Positions 36,748-45,905 of a DNA stretch of 64,000 nt are shown one piece after another. The notes under the pieces are model-generated. The model did no database searches. It saw only the letters and a program-made list of their open reading frames with translations, and was not told where the DNA came from. Every line of letters starts with the position of its first letter. The first letter of the stretch is position 1. The stretch is from Sphingomonas faeni (GTDB lineage: Bacteria > Pseudomonadota > Alphaproteobacteria > Sphingomonadales > Sphingomonadaceae). The stretch lies in contig NZ_JAUSZF010000001.1 in the NCBI RefSeq assembly GCF_030817315.1, positions 3,677,001-3,741,000 of the forward strand, written 5' to 3'. A program made the translations under genes and the position numbers.

Positions 36748-37773
36748 TCACATATTGAAACCGCGAACGACCCGGACGTCTCCGTCCTCGACCTCGACCA
36801 GCGCGACCGGGACAGCGTCCAGTTCGGCGAAGTATTGGCCATCGTCTGCGGCGATCCCGGCCAAGATACGCCCCTGTCGGAGCGCCCCTGCCTGGTCGGG
36901 GGTGAGGGAGAGAGCCGGGATGTCGTCCAGCGCCACCCTCAAGGGCAGAAGTACATCTTCAAGCGCGTTGCCTCTAGCGAGTTCGTCCAGTTTGTCCAGC
37001 GATATCGCGGAGGAGAGGTCGAACGGACCGGCCTTGGTGCGGCGCAGCATGGTGACGTGGCCGACGGTGCCGAGGGCGAGCGCGATGTCGCGCGCAAGGG
37101 AGCGGATATAGGTTCCCTTAGAGACATGCGCTGTAAGCGTGACCTCGTCGAGGGGGGCGTGGGGCAGGGGTGCTTCCTCCAATTCCTCCCCGGCACGGGG
37201 AGGGGGACCGCCGTCCGCTTGGACGGTGGTGGAGGGGGGCTCGCCAAACCCGTTACGCTCGCGGAGATCCCCCTCCACCAGCTGCGCTGGTCCCCCTCCC
37301 CGTACCGGGGAGGATAGCGAATAAATCGTCACATCCCGGCTCGCGAGCACCACCTCATGCCCGGCCCGTGCGAGATTGTAAGCCCGCTCCCCATCAACCT
37401 TCAGCGCGGAGTACGCGGGCGGCACCTGAGAAATCTTCCCGGTGAACTGCGCGAGCACCGCCTCGACAGCCGCCATCGTCGGCCGCACGTCAGAGGTAGC
37501 CACCGGCACCCCCTCCGCATCGAGCGTATCCGTCTGAACCCCGAACATCACCGTAAAATCATAGATCTTGTCGCTATCGAGCATCCGCCCAGCCAGCTTG
37601 GTCGCCTCCCCGACGGCAATAGGGAGCACGCCCGTCGCGAGCGGATCGAGCGTCCCCCCATGGCCAACCTTGAACTTCCCATACCCGCCGCTCCGCAAGG
37701 CACGCTTCACCGCCGAAACGCCCTGCGTCGACCCAAGCCCCAGCGGCTTGTCGAGAATGATCCAGCCATGCAT
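36748..37773 (-). CDS. truB: tRNA pseudouridine-55 synthase carrying an in-frame repeat insertion
   Basis: A 341-residue enzyme that converts U55 in the T-loop of tRNAs to pseudouridine. The catalytic aspartate is D43 in GHGGTLDPLATGVLP; PAYSALKVDGERAY and SKGTYIRSLARDIA are further family motifs. Residues about 154-199, between VTIYSL and PLDEVTLTAHVSKG, are extra. They are encoded by a palindromic repeat (37185-37313) with CCTCCCCG arms, rich in Gly, Pro and Glu. The insert lies in the strand-turn before the SKGTYIR motif, and the frame is maintained. The ATG at 37773 (MHGWIILDKP) is the family start. Confidence 0.95.
   Translation of the reverse strand: MHGWIILDKPLGLGSTQGVSAVKRALRSGGYGKFKVGHGGTLDPLATGVLPIAVGEATKLAGRMLDSDKIYDFTVMFGVQTDTLDAEGVPVATSDVRPTMAAVEAVLAQFTGKISQVPPAYSALKVDGERAYNLARAGHEVVLASRDVTIYSLSSPVRGGGPAQLVEGDLRERNGFGEPPSTTVQADGGPPPRAGEELEEAPLPHAPLDEVTLTAHVSKGTYIRSLARDIALALGTVGHVTMLRRTKAGPFDLSSAISLDKLDELARGNALEDVLLPLRVALDDIPALSLTPDQAGALRQGRILAGIAADDGQYFAELDAVPVALVEVEDGDVRVVRGFNM
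37185..37313. repeat. REPIN-like repeat, CCTCCCCG-arm family, inside truB
   Basis: Inverted arms CCTCCCCGGCACGGGGAGGG and CCCTCCCCGTACCGGGGAGG, inner GGTGGAGGGGG/CCCCCTCCACC. The whole element is translated as part of truB. The arm layout resembles the copy at 25051-25170. Confidence 0.88.
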
Positions 37774-37802
37774 GCGCGTCAGTCCTAGAATATTGGTGTC
37801 CC

Positions 37803-37872
37803 CCCGTTCGTCCTGAGCGAAGTCGAAGGACATGGGGTAAAGGTGCTTCGACTTCGCTCAGCACGAACGGGG
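37803..37872. repeat. Palindromic repeat, family H (copy 1)
   Basis: Arms CCCGTTCGTCCTGAGCGAAG and CTTCGCTCAGCACGAACGGG with inner TCGAAG/CTTCGA around about 18 bases. It lies between tdk and truB; a second copy is at 57060-57131. Confidence 0.87.
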
Positions 37873-37885
37873 AGGGGAGCAAGGT

Positions 37886-38461
37886 TCAGCCCAAAGCCTC
37901 ACAAAAATGCCGCCGACACAGCGCGACATACCGGTCGTTCCCGCCAATCTCCGTCTGCCGCCCCTCGGCAATAGCCCGCCCGTCGCCATCGACCCGCAGG
38001 TTCATCGTAGCCTTGCGCCCACACCCGCAAACCGACTTGATCTCCACCAGCGAGTCCGCCAGCGCCAGCAACCGCGCCGACCCCGGAAACAGCGCCCCCT
38101 GGAAATCGGTCCGCAACCCGTACGCCAGCACCGGTATCCCGACCACGTCGCAGATATGCGCAAGCTGGTCGACCTGCGCCGATGTCAGGAACTGCGCCTC
38201 ATCCACCAGCACGCACGAAATCGCGTTCTCACCGTGCTGCCGAACCACACAAGCCCCGATATCCGTCCCCGCATCGAACGCGATCGCCGGCGCCTCCAGC
38301 CCAATCCGCGACGTGATCGTCCCCGCCGCGAACCGATCGTCGATCGCCGCCGTGAACAGCATCGTCCGCATCCCCCGCTCACGATAGTTGAAGTCCGCCT
38401 GCAACAGGTTCGTCGACTTCCCCGCGTTCATCGAGGCGTAGTAGAAATACAGCTTGGCCAT
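37886..38461 (-). CDS. tdk: Thymidine kinase (type II)
   Basis: A 191-residue kinase that phosphorylates thymidine with ATP in the salvage pathway. The P-loop is ASMNAGKSTNLLQ near residue 9, the Walker B-like segment LVDEAQFL near 85, and zinc-binding cysteines appear in VCGCGRKA and CRRHFC. The ATG at 38461 (MAKLYFYYASMN) is preferred over a TTG three codons earlier. It lies between rbfA and truB on the same strand, flanked on both sides by palindromic repeats, so it looks like an addition to an otherwise translation-related gene order. Confidence 0.95.
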   Translation of the reverse strand: MAKLYFYYASMNAGKSTNLLQADFNYRERGMRTMLFTAAIDDRFAAGTITSRIGLEAPAIAFDAGTDIGACVVRQHGENAISCVLVDEAQFLTSAQVDQLAHICDVVGIPVLAYGLRTDFQGALFPGSARLLALADSLVEIKSVCGCGRKATMNLRVDGDGRAIAEGRQTEIGGNDRYVALCRRHFCEALG

Positions 38462-38565
38462 TGGGGGCAAAGAGCGGGAAGGCAGGGGGATGTCCAGAGG
38501 CGTCGCAGGCTACGGCTCGAAATCTCAAACCAGAAACCTGCTCCGTCCGACCGTCATTCCACCAG

Positions 38566-38700
38566 CCGTTCGTCCTGAGTAGCTGCTGAGCTTGTCGAAG
38601 CGGCGTATCGAAGGACAGGTCGGCGCGGGCAACCTGTGCTTCGATACGAGCCCTCGATACGCTTCTGCGAAGCTACTCGGTCTCTACTCAGCACGAACGG
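38566..38700. repeat. Long palindromic repeat, family G (copy 2)
   Basis: Outer arms CCGTTCGTCCTGAGTAGCTG and CTCTACTCAGCACGAACGG, inner arms GCGTATCGAAGG and TCGATACGAGCCCTCGATAC. It is the only structured content of the 356-base gap between tdk and rbfA (38462-38817); no gene is seen there. Confidence 0.8.
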
Positions 38701-38817
38701 AGGGGGAGGGGCACGAAAAGCTGAGGGGACAGGCAACGGGGTTCGGCGATGGAGCAATCGCGCACCCCGCCGTAACTCCTGACTGACTACAAACGCGACG
38801 CTAGCAGCCCGCCAAGG

Positions 38818-39207
38818 TCAATCTTCGGTCAGATCCCGCGCGACATGCGGATCACGCAACAACTGGTCGATGTGCGTGCCCTCGTCGAAGCTCTCGTCCG
38901 CGAGGAACTTCAACTTCGCCGCATACCGCATCTGCACCCGGTTCGCGACCTCGCGCTGCAGGTAGGCGGTGTTGGTGCGCAGCGCCTTCAGCACCTTTTC
39001 CTCGTCCTTGCCGAGTAGCGGCTTCACGAAGACGGTGGCGTGGCGGAGATCGGGGGACATGCGGACTTCGGTGATCGTTACGAGGTGCTTTTCGAGCACC
39101 GGATCGTGGACGTCGCCGCGCGCGAGGATGTCCGATAGCGCGTGGCGCGCCTGTTCGCCGACTCGCAGCGAGCGGACGGCCTTTGCTTCTGGGGTATCGG
39201 TCTTCAT
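38818..39207 (-). CDS. rbfA: Ribosome-binding factor A
   Basis: A 129-residue KH-fold protein needed for 30S subunit maturation (processing of the 16S rRNA 5' end). Family features are [21 protein letters not shown] at the N-terminus, [22 protein letters not shown] near residue 45 and [19 protein letters not shown] near the end. It lies 126 bases downstream of infB, separated by a family D repeat, in the usual infB-rbfA-truB order. Confidence 0.96.
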   Translation of the reverse strand: MKTDTPEAKAVRSLRVGEQARHALSDILARGDVHDPVLEKHLVTITEVRMSPDLRHATVFVKPLLGKDEEKVLKALRTNTAYLQREVANRVQMRYAAKLKFLADESFDEGTHIDQLLRDPHVARDLTED

Positions 39208-39217
39208 TCTTCTAACT

Positions 39218-39326
39218 CCCCTCCCGCCTGCGGGAGGGGCCGGGGGTGGGCGCCCGGCCTCAGCGTATCGTGCCGTGGATGGCGGGTGCCCACCCCCCAG
39301 CCCCCTCCCGCGAGCGGGAGGGGGAG
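39218..39326. repeat. REPIN-like repeat, family D (intergenic copy 1)
   Basis: End hairpins CCCTCCCGCCTGCGGGAGGG and CCCTCCCGCGAGCGGGAGGG, inner GGGTGGGC/GCCCACCC. It lies between infB and rbfA and is the same family as the copies inside ileS, hrpB and ylxR. Confidence 0.9.
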
Positions 39327-39333
39327 CAGTAAG

Positions 39334-42177
39334 TTACAAAGTGCGTTCGCGCATCTCGACTTCGAACGTCTCGAGGACGTCGCCGGCCTTGATGTCGACG
39401 AAGTTCGACGTGAACGTCACGCCGCACTCCAGTCCCGCACGGACCTCGGCGACATCATCCTTGAAGCGACGCAGCGATGCGATTTCGCCCTGGTAGATGA
39501 TGACGTCGTTGCGCGTGATGCGCGCCTTGAGCGCCTTGCGGATGTTGCCCTCGGTGACGAGCAGACCCGCCGCCTTGCCATGCTTGCCCGCCGAGAAGAC
39601 CTCGCGGATATCGGCACGACCGACGACCGTCTCGAACGCTTCCGGCCCAAGCTCGCCAGCCATTCCCGCCCGGATCTCGTCGATCAGGTCGTAGATCACG
39701 TCGTAGTACTTGAACGCGACCTTCTGGCGCTCGGCGATTTCACGCGCCTTGGCGTTCGGACGGACGTTGAAGCCGATAATCGGTGCCCCCGAAGCGGCCG
39801 CCAGGGTGACGTCCGACTCGGTGATGCCACCGACGCCCGAGCTCAGCACGCGCGCCTTGATCAGGTCGGTGGAGATCTTGTTGATCGCCCCGACGATCGC
39901 TTCGACCGTGCCTTGCGTATCCGCTTTCACGACTAGCGGATATTCGATCGCCTGCTTTTCCTTCAGCGCCGAGAACATGCTCTCGAGGCTGGCAGGAACC
40001 GATGCGGTCCGCTTGTCGGTCTTCACGCTGCGACGATATTCCGCGACTTCGCGGGCGCGTGCCTCGTTCTCGACCACCTGGAACGGATCACCCGCCGCCG
40101 GGACACCCGACAGGCCGAGGACCTCGACCGGCATCGCCGGACCGGCTTCCTTGATCTGCTTGCCCTTGTCGTCGACCAGCGCGCGGACCTTGCCGCTCTC
40201 GCCACCGACCACGAAGATGTCGCCGACCCGCAGCGTACCGCGGTTGACGAGGATCGTCGCGACGGGCCCGCGACCCTTGTCGAGCTTGGCCTCGATCACC
40301 GTACCCTCGGCCGCGCGATCCGGATTGGCGCGTAGTTCGAGCAGTTCGGCCTGGAGCTGGATCTTCTCGATCAACGCATCGAGACCGATCTTCTTGGTCG
40401 CGGAGACTTCGACGTCCTGGACGTCGCCGCCCATGTCCTCGACCACGATCTCCTCGCTCAGCAGGCGCTCGCGCACCTTCTGGGCATTGGCGCCTTCCTT
40501 GTCGATCTTGTTGATCGCGACGATCATCGGCACGCCCGCCGCCTTGGTGTGGGCGATCGCCTCCACCGTCTGCGGCATTAGGCCGTCGTCCGCCGCCACC
40601 ACCAGAATGACGATGTCGGTGACGTCCGCACCACGCGCACGCATCTGCGTGAACGCCTCATGGCCCGGGGTGTCGAGGAAAGTGATCTTCGACTTGTCCT
40701 TCAGCGTGACCTGGTACGCGCCGATATGCTGGGTGATGCCACCCGCTTCGCCGCGCACCACGTCGGTGCCGCGCAGGGCATCGAGCAGCGACGTCTTGCC
40801 GTGATCGACATGACCCATGATCGTGACGACCGGGGCACGCGGCTTGAGCGTCTCCTCGGCATCGTCGATCGTGTCGTTGGCCAGATCCTGGTCGACATCG
40901 CTGACGCGAGTCAGGTTGTGGCCGAACTCGGTGACGAGCAACTCGGCGGTATCCTGGTCGATCGTCTGCGTCATCGTGACGGGCATGCCCATCTTGAACA
41001 GCGCCTTGACGAGGTCGGCACCCTTCTCGGCCATGCGGTTGGCGAGTTCCTGCACCGTGATCGCCTCGGGGACGACGACGTCGCGGATCTGCTTGGCCTG
41101 CGCCTCGCGCGGACCACCGGTGCCACGACGCTCCTTCTCACGCGCACGCTTGAGCGCGGCGAGCGAGCGAGCGCGTGCACCATCACCATCGCCGAGCGCG
41201 CGGTTGACGGTGAGCTTGCCCGAGGTGCGACGATCGTCGCCCTTGCGGTCACGCTGCTGCGGGCGCGCCGGGACGGCGTCGCGACGGACGCCACCGGCCG
41301 GAGCATTCGCACCGGTCGCACCAGGGCGAGCGGCGGTCGTGCCGGCGTTGCCGGTCGTGGTCGGCGCTGCGGCAGCGGGTGCTGCGACAGGCTTTGGCGG
41401 CGGCGGAGGACGCTCTGGACGTGCGACCGGCGAGAACCGGCGCGGTGCCGGGAATGCCGGATCGCGGGTCAGTTCGATGATGGGCGGCGGTGCCGGCGGT
41501 GCGACGGGGGCCGGCGCAGGCTTGGGAGCCGGCGCAGGAGCCGCCGCGACCGGAGCGGGCGCAGGCTTCGGTGCAGCAACCGGTGCCGGGGCAGGCGCCG
41601 CAGCAACGGGAGCTTCGACCGGAGCTGGCGCAGGCGCTGGCGTCGGTGCCGCAACCGGAGCGGGAGCCGCTTCGACCACAGGGGCGGGCGCGGGCGCCTC
41701 GACTGGCTTCGGCGCGGGCGCCTTGGCTTCAGCCTCGGCCCGTGCACGCTCGGCGGCGCGGTTACGCTCATCCTCGATCGCCTTGGCGCGCTCGGCCTCC
41801 TGGCGACGACGCCCTTCTTCCAGCGTGTTCATGCGCTGCTCTTCGGCCTCGCGGAGCAGCTTGGCCTGGCGCTCCTGCGGCGACAGATTGCTCTGTTGCT
41901 GACGCACGGGGGCGGGCGCAGGCTGCGGTGCGCGCGCCTGTGGTGCCGGAGCGGCGGGCGCCGCGGCCGGGGCGGGCGCGGCAACCGGGGCGTCCGCGAC
42001 CTGCACGTCGGGCTCGCCCGGACGGCGCAGGACGCGCGCACGCTTGGTTTCCACGATCACCGTATTCGATCGGCCGTGGCTGAAGCTCTGCTTCACCTGG
42101 CCGGTCTCGACCGTGCGCTTCACACCCAAAGGTGCGCGCATGCCAAGTTTCGGCTTCTCGTTGTCCGTGTCGCTCAC
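39334..42177 (-). CDS. infB: Translation initiation factor IF-2
   Basis: A 947-residue GTPase that brings initiator tRNA to the 30S subunit. A long N-terminal region (to about residue 330) is low-complexity Pro/Ala-rich with many AP repeats, followed by the IF2_N segment, the G1 box GHVDHGKTSLLDAL near 455, DTPGHEAF (G3), NKID (G4), and domains II to IV ending FEVEMRERTL. The alternating Ala-Pro stretch is longer than in E. coli. Its ATG overlaps the ylxR stop (ATGA). Centre of the rimP-nusA-ylxR-infB-rbfA block. Confidence 0.97.
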   Translation of the reverse strand: MSDTDNEKPKLGMRAPLGVKRTVETGQVKQSFSHGRSNTVIVETKRARVLRRPGEPDVQVADAPVAAPAPAAAPAAPAPQARAPQPAPAPVRQQQSNLSPQERQAKLLREAEEQRMNTLEEGRRRQEAERAKAIEDERNRAAERARAEAEAKAPAPKPVEAPAPAPVVEAAPAPVAAPTPAPAPAPVEAPVAAAPAPAPVAAPKPAPAPVAAAPAPAPKPAPAPVAPPAPPPIIELTRDPAFPAPRRFSPVARPERPPPPPKPVAAPAAAAPTTTGNAGTTAARPGATGANAPAGGVRRDAVPARPQQRDRKGDDRRTSGKLTVNRALGDGDGARARSLAALKRAREKERRGTGGPREAQAKQIRDVVVPEAITVQELANRMAEKGADLVKALFKMGMPVTMTQTIDQDTAELLVTEFGHNLTRVSDVDQDLANDTIDDAEETLKPRAPVVTIMGHVDHGKTSLLDALRGTDVVRGEAGGITQHIGAYQVTLKDKSKITFLDTPGHEAFTQMRARGADVTDIVILVVAADDGLMPQTVEAIAHTKAAGVPMIVAINKIDKEGANAQKVRERLLSEEIVVEDMGGDVQDVEVSATKKIGLDALIEKIQLQAELLELRANPDRAAEGTVIEAKLDKGRGPVATILVNRGTLRVGDIFVVGGESGKVRALVDDKGKQIKEAGPAMPVEVLGLSGVPAAGDPFQVVENEARAREVAEYRRSVKTDKRTASVPASLESMFSALKEKQAIEYPLVVKADTQGTVEAIVGAINKISTDLIKARVLSSGVGGITESDVTLAAASGAPIIGFNVRPNAKAREIAERQKVAFKYYDVIYDLIDEIRAGMAGELGPEAFETVVGRADIREVFSAGKHGKAAGLLVTEGNIRKALKARITRNDVIIYQGEIASLRRFKDDVAEVRAGLECGVTFTSNFVDIKAGDVLETFEVEMRERTL

Positions 42178-43127
42178 TCAAATTCCTCAGTCATGTCCAC
42201 GGCCGGGCGTGTTCCGGTCGATCCGGACGCCTGTTGTATCGGTGGCGCCCCATTTTGTGGTGACGCCGATGCGCCCTGCGAGGCCGTTTCGCAAGACACG
42301 GAAGAAGGTTCGGGGCCGATAAAATGCAGCCAACGGTCGAGCGCTTCGCTCACCCGCTTTGCTGCAGCGCGGTCGGTCAGGCCAATGTGTACCACATTTT
42401 CCCGCCCCAGCGCCAATGCCAATATGGTGCGCGACACAGGGAGTGCCAACCCCCGCAAACCCGAGCCTTCTTCATCGTTGCCGATGCGCCAGGCCTGGTC
42501 GAGCTTTCGGTTGCCATCCTCGGCAGCATCGGACGCATGATAGAGCGTCTTCAGCTTCCCCTGCCGCGCGTTCTGCTCGATCCGGTCGGAGCCGATCAAC
42601 ACCGTCCCCGACCGCGACTCGAGCCCCAGCCGGTCGAGCGCATTACGCTCCAGCGCGGCTTCGATCTTGGCGGGAAGCTCGGGATCGATGGTGAACTCGC
42701 CGGTCTTGAACGCGCGGGAAAGAGCGCCCTTGAGCTTGCCCTTCTTGATCGCAGCTTCGAGCTCGATTCGAGTTACCCCGATCCAAGCACCGCGGCCGGG
42801 AGCCTTGGCGCGCACATCGGGAAGGATTTGGCCATCGGGCGACAACGCGAGTCGCACCAGATGCGGCCTGACGTCGCGCTCTCCCGAAAGAATGCACTTG
42901 CGGATGGGCATATCGTCATCCCCCTCCCGTATGCGGGAGGGGCCAGGGGTGGGCTCGCGCTCACCTCCATTGCCGCCCTTAGCTTTAGCCTTGGAAGCGT
43001 GAGACTTGGCCGAAGCGTCGCCTTTACCGGAAGCCGGGCGCCCACCCCTCGGTCCCCTCCCGCTTGCGGGAGGGGAGGAAGGTAGGGTGTCGGTAGCGCC
43101 TAGCGCCTCATCGGGAGGGTTCCGCAT
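42174..43127 (-). CDS. ylxR: YlxR/DUF448 RNA-binding protein with L7Ae-like domain and in-frame repeat insertion
   Basis: A 317-residue protein. After MRNPPDEALGATD, residues about 14-72 are encoded by a family D repeat. The DUF448/YlxR domain then starts at MPIRKCILSGERD (residue 73), with GRGAWIGVTRIELEAAIKKGKLKGALSRAFK; an L7Ae-like domain follows (about 170-280, TVLIGSDRIEQNARQG and TILALALGRENVVHIGL), then a Ser/Pro/Gln-rich tail. YlxR proteins bind RNase P RNA or nucleoid targets in some bacteria. An alternative start is ATG 42911 (M73), which would have GGAGGGGG from the repeat upstream as ribosome binding site. Overlaps infB (ATGA) and the tautomerase gene (20 bases). Confidence 0.87.
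   Translation of the reverse strand: MRNPPDEALGATDTLPSSPPASGRGPRGGRPASGKGDASAKSHASKAKAKGGNGGEREPTPGPSRIREGDDDMPIRKCILSGERDVRPHLVRLALSPDGQILPDVRAKAPGRGAWIGVTRIELEAAIKKGKLKGALSRAFKTGEFTIDPELPAKIEAALERNALDRLGLESRSGTVLIGSDRIEQNARQGKLKTLYHASDAAEDGNRKLDQAWRIGNDEEGSGLRGLALPVSRTILALALGRENVVHIGLTDRAAAKRVSEALDRWLHFIGPEPSSVSCETASQGASASPQNGAPPIQQASGSTGTRPAVDMTEEFE
42918..43077. repeat. REPIN-like repeat, family D, inside ylxR
   Basis: End hairpins CCCTCCCGTATGCGGGAGGG and CCCTCCCGCTTGCGGGAGGG, inner GGTGGGC/GCCCACC, but with a longer middle of about 90 bases encoding SAKSHASKAKAKGGNGG. It is in frame with ylxR if the ATG at 43127 is used. Confidence 0.88.
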
Positions 43128-43347
43128 GTGCGTCCTCCTGCGCCGGAGTCGTCTTCGGAGCATCGCGGTCGACCAGTAACTGCCCGCCCGCGCCGTAATT
43201 CTCGGTCGAGACCTCTTCGATCACGATCTGCACCGCAGCCGGGTTCTTTCCCAGCCGCTGCACGAGCGACTGGGTGACGTCGGCGACGATGCCGGACTTC
43301 TGGTCCTTGGTGGCGGACCCCGAGATGCGGATGCTGACGAAGGGCAT
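43108..43347 (-). CDS. 4-oxalocrotonate tautomerase-family protein
   Basis: A 79-residue protein with the family hallmark Pro directly after the initiator Met ([46 protein letters not shown]), which serves as the catalytic base in tautomerases. Physiological substrate unknown. It is embedded between nusA and ylxR: its ATG overlaps the nusA stop (TGATG), and its end overlaps ylxR by 20 bases. This suggests co-translation, although no functional link to transcription or translation is known. Confidence 0.88.
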   Translation of the reverse strand: MPFVSIRISGSATKDQKSGIVADVTQSLVQRLGKNPAAVQIVIEEVSTENYGAGGQLLVDRDAPKTTPAQEDAHAEPSR

Positions 43348-45131
43348 CAGGCCTTGTCGCCCTCGCTCTTCGAGTCGGTCTTGTCCGCAGCGTCCTCGAC
43401 CGAAGCGTCGTCCGCCGAAGCGTCCTCAGCCACGGCTTTGTCGGCCGTCGTCTCTTCAGCCGCAGCGTCCTCGACCACAGCGTCGTCAGCCGAAGGCTCT
43501 TCCACCGGAGTCTCGTCCGCCACGTCAGCTTCAACGTCGTCAGCCGAAGCCTCGGGAGCCTCGTCCTCGAACCAGTGCGCACGCGCGGCCATGATGATCT
43601 CGTTGCCCTGCTCGTCGCTGAGGCCGTACTCCGCGAGGATCCCGCCCTTAGGCTCAGGCCGCTTCGGTGCATCCTCGTTGCGACGGCGTGGTTCGACGCG
43701 CTTCTTCTCGACCAGTTCGTCGGTCGCGAGATCGGCGAGATCGTCGAGCGTCTTGATGCCCGCCTTGCCGAGCGTCACCAGCATCGCCTCGTTCAGATAC
43801 GGCATACCGGCAAGCGCATCGTCGACGCCGAGCGCGGTGCGCTCCTCGCGGCTGGCGGCGTCGCGACGCTCCAAAGCCTCGGTCGCGCGGTTCTGCAACT
43901 CGCCCGCGAGGTCCTCGTCGAAGCCCTCGATGCCGGCGATCTCCTCGACCTCGACATAGGCGACCTCTTCGAGGTTGGTGAACCCTTCGGCGACCAGCAG
44001 CTGTGCGAGCGTCTCGTCGACGTCCAATTCCTTCTCGAACATCGCCGAACGCTCGACGAAGTCCTTCTGGCGCTTCTCGGAGGCATCGGCTTCGGTGAGG
44101 ATATCGATCGCCTTGCCGGTCAGCTGCGACGCAAGCCGCACGTTCTGGCCACGACGACCGATCGCGAGGCTGAGCTGGTCATCGGGAACGACCACCTCGA
44201 TGCGCTCTTCTTCCTCGTCGATCACGACGCGCGACACGGAGGCCGGCTGCAACGCGTTGACGACGAAGGTCGCGATGTCGGGCGACCAGGGGATGATGTC
44301 GATCTTCTCGCCCTGCATTTCCTGCACGACGGCCTGGACGCGGCTACCCTTCATGCCGACGCACGCGCCGACCGGATCGATGCTCGAATCATGCGAGATG
44401 ACGCCGATCTTCGCGCGCGAACCGGGATCGCGCGCCGCGGCCTTGATCTCGATGATGCCGTCGTAGATCTCGGGCACTTCCTGCGCGAACAGCTTCTTCA
44501 TGAAGTCGGGATGCGCGCGCGACAAAAAAATCTGCGGCCCGCGGTTCTCGCGGCGGACGTTGAGGATCAGCGAGCGGATGCGGTCGTTGACGCGCACCAC
44601 TTCGCGCGGGATCTGCGCGTCGCGGCGGATGACGCCTTCTGCGCGGCCCAAATCGACGACGACATGGCCGAACTCGACGCGCTTGACGACGCCGGTGATG
44701 ATCTCGCCTGCGCGGTCCTTATACTCTTCGAACTGGCGCTCGCGCTCGGCGTCGCGGACCTTCTGGAAGATGACCTGCTTGGCAGCCTGTGCGGCGATGC
44801 GACCGAATTCGATCGGGGGCAGCGGGTCGACGATGAAGTCGCCCAGCGCCGCGTCCTTCTGGAGCTTCTGCGCGCCCTTGACGTCGACCTGCTTGAAATA
44901 GTCGTCGACCGCCTCGACCACTTCGACGACCCGCCACAGGCGCAGATCGCCGGTGTTCGGATCGAGCTTTGCGCGGATGTCGTTCTCGGCGCCGTAGCGC
45001 GAGCGGGCGGCGCGCTGGATCGCGTCCTCCATCGCCTCGATCACGATCGCCTTGTCGATCATCTTCTCCGACGCGACCGAATTCGCGATCGCGATCAGTT
45101 CCGCGCGGTTTGCGGTGACTGCCGTGGCCAT
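43347..45131 (-). CDS. nusA: Transcription termination/antitermination protein NusA
   Basis: A 594-residue RNA polymerase-binding factor. N-terminal domain (residues 1-125), S1 domain ([28 protein letters not shown] near 140), KH1 and KH2 ([22 protein letters not shown] near 245 and [19 protein letters not shown] near 320), two helix-hairpin-helix repeats, and a long acidic C-terminal tail rich in Glu, Asp and Ala (from about 505). The ATG at 45131 overlaps the rimP stop (TGATG). The acidic tail is longer than in E. coli. Confidence 0.96.
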   Translation of the reverse strand: MATAVTANRAELIAIANSVASEKMIDKAIVIEAMEDAIQRAARSRYGAENDIRAKLDPNTGDLRLWRVVEVVEAVDDYFKQVDVKGAQKLQKDAALGDFIVDPLPPIEFGRIAAQAAKQVIFQKVRDAERERQFEEYKDRAGEIITGVVKRVEFGHVVVDLGRAEGVIRRDAQIPREVVRVNDRIRSLILNVRRENRGPQIFLSRAHPDFMKKLFAQEVPEIYDGIIEIKAAARDPGSRAKIGVISHDSSIDPVGACVGMKGSRVQAVVQEMQGEKIDIIPWSPDIATFVVNALQPASVSRVVIDEEEERIEVVVPDDQLSLAIGRRGQNVRLASQLTGKAIDILTEADASEKRQKDFVERSAMFEKELDVDETLAQLLVAEGFTNLEEVAYVEVEEIAGIEGFDEDLAGELQNRATEALERRDAASREERTALGVDDALAGMPYLNEAMLVTLGKAGIKTLDDLADLATDELVEKKRVEPRRRNEDAPKRPEPKGGILAEYGLSDEQGNEIIMAARAHWFEDEAPEASADDVEADVADETPVEEPSADDAVVEDAAAEETTADKAVAEDASADDASVEDAADKTDSKSEGDKA

Positions 45132-45727
45132 CAATGCTGTCCTTCTTCGGTGTCGGCCTCGTGAGCGTCGGGCTCATCGGTGGGCGTATCTTGATAGAAA
45201 ACCTCGTCCGCGCCTTCGGTCGAAAGCGGCGCGGTCGCGGCGATGAGTCGGTCGGTCATGACGAGCTTGGCGTCGGCGACCTGCGAAAAGTCGATCGTCA
45301 TGATCTTGTGCTTGTTGACGTCGACGGTGATCTTCGTCCCCTCGACGCCCATCAGGTTGCCCGAGATCTGCTTGCGGTCCTCGAACGGCTCGACGAGGCG
45401 GATGCGCGCCTCCTGGCCTTCCCAGTCTGCGAAGTCCTGCAGCCGGGTCAGCGGACGATCGATACCGGGGCTCGACACTTCGAGACGATACGCGTCCTCG
45501 CCGACCGGGTCCTTGCCCTCGGCTTCGAGCGCATCGAACTTGTCCGAGATGCGGCGCGACAGCTCGGCGCAATCGTCGATCAGCAACTGGCGGGTGTCGG
45601 GGCGCTCGGCCATCACCTGCAACGTCGGATCGGACTTGCCGCCCTGCATGCGCACGCGCACGAGGCTGAGGCCGAGCGCCTTTGCCTCGGGTTCGATCAG
45701 GTCGGTCAGCAGGGCGATATTCGCCAT
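45131..45727 (-). CDS. rimP: Ribosome maturation factor RimP
   Basis: A 198-residue protein that helps assemble the 30S subunit. The family motif YRLEVSSPGIDRPLTRLQDF is near residue 90, and the C-terminal SH3-like domain follows (KITVDVNKHKIMTIDFSQVADAKLV). An acidic tail (EVFYQDTPTDEPDAHEADTEEG) extends it beyond the usual 150 residues. The ATG at 45727 (MANIALLTDLIE) is chosen by family alignment. First gene of the nusA-infB block; divergent from the sugar dehydrogenase pseudogene. Confidence 0.95.
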   Translation of the reverse strand: MANIALLTDLIEPEAKALGLSLVRVRMQGGKSDPTLQVMAERPDTRQLLIDDCAELSRRISDKFDALEAEGKDPVGEDAYRLEVSSPGIDRPLTRLQDFADWEGQEARIRLVEPFEDRKQISGNLMGVEGTKITVDVNKHKIMTIDFSQVADAKLVMTDRLIAATAPLSTEGADEVFYQDTPTDEPDAHEADTEEGQH

Positions 45728-45905
45728 CGAAATTCCAAACAGGGCCAAAGCACAGGTCATTGCCGCCGCGGAGCAAGCCCCGCAGCCTCTTCATCTGGCG
45801 ATGTAGAGAAGTGGTGCCTCTATACGCGGGGTGGCGCTGGTCCGCAAGCGGGCGCAACCTTCATCGGTAACGCCGCGTTGGCGGAGAGATTTCCGGGAGA
45901 AGATC

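Noticed and set aside
41469..42050. Pro/Ala repeats in IF-2 as a repeat insertion
   Set aside because: Ala-Pro-rich N-terminal regions are normal in alphaproteobacterial IF-2, and no palindromic arms are present.
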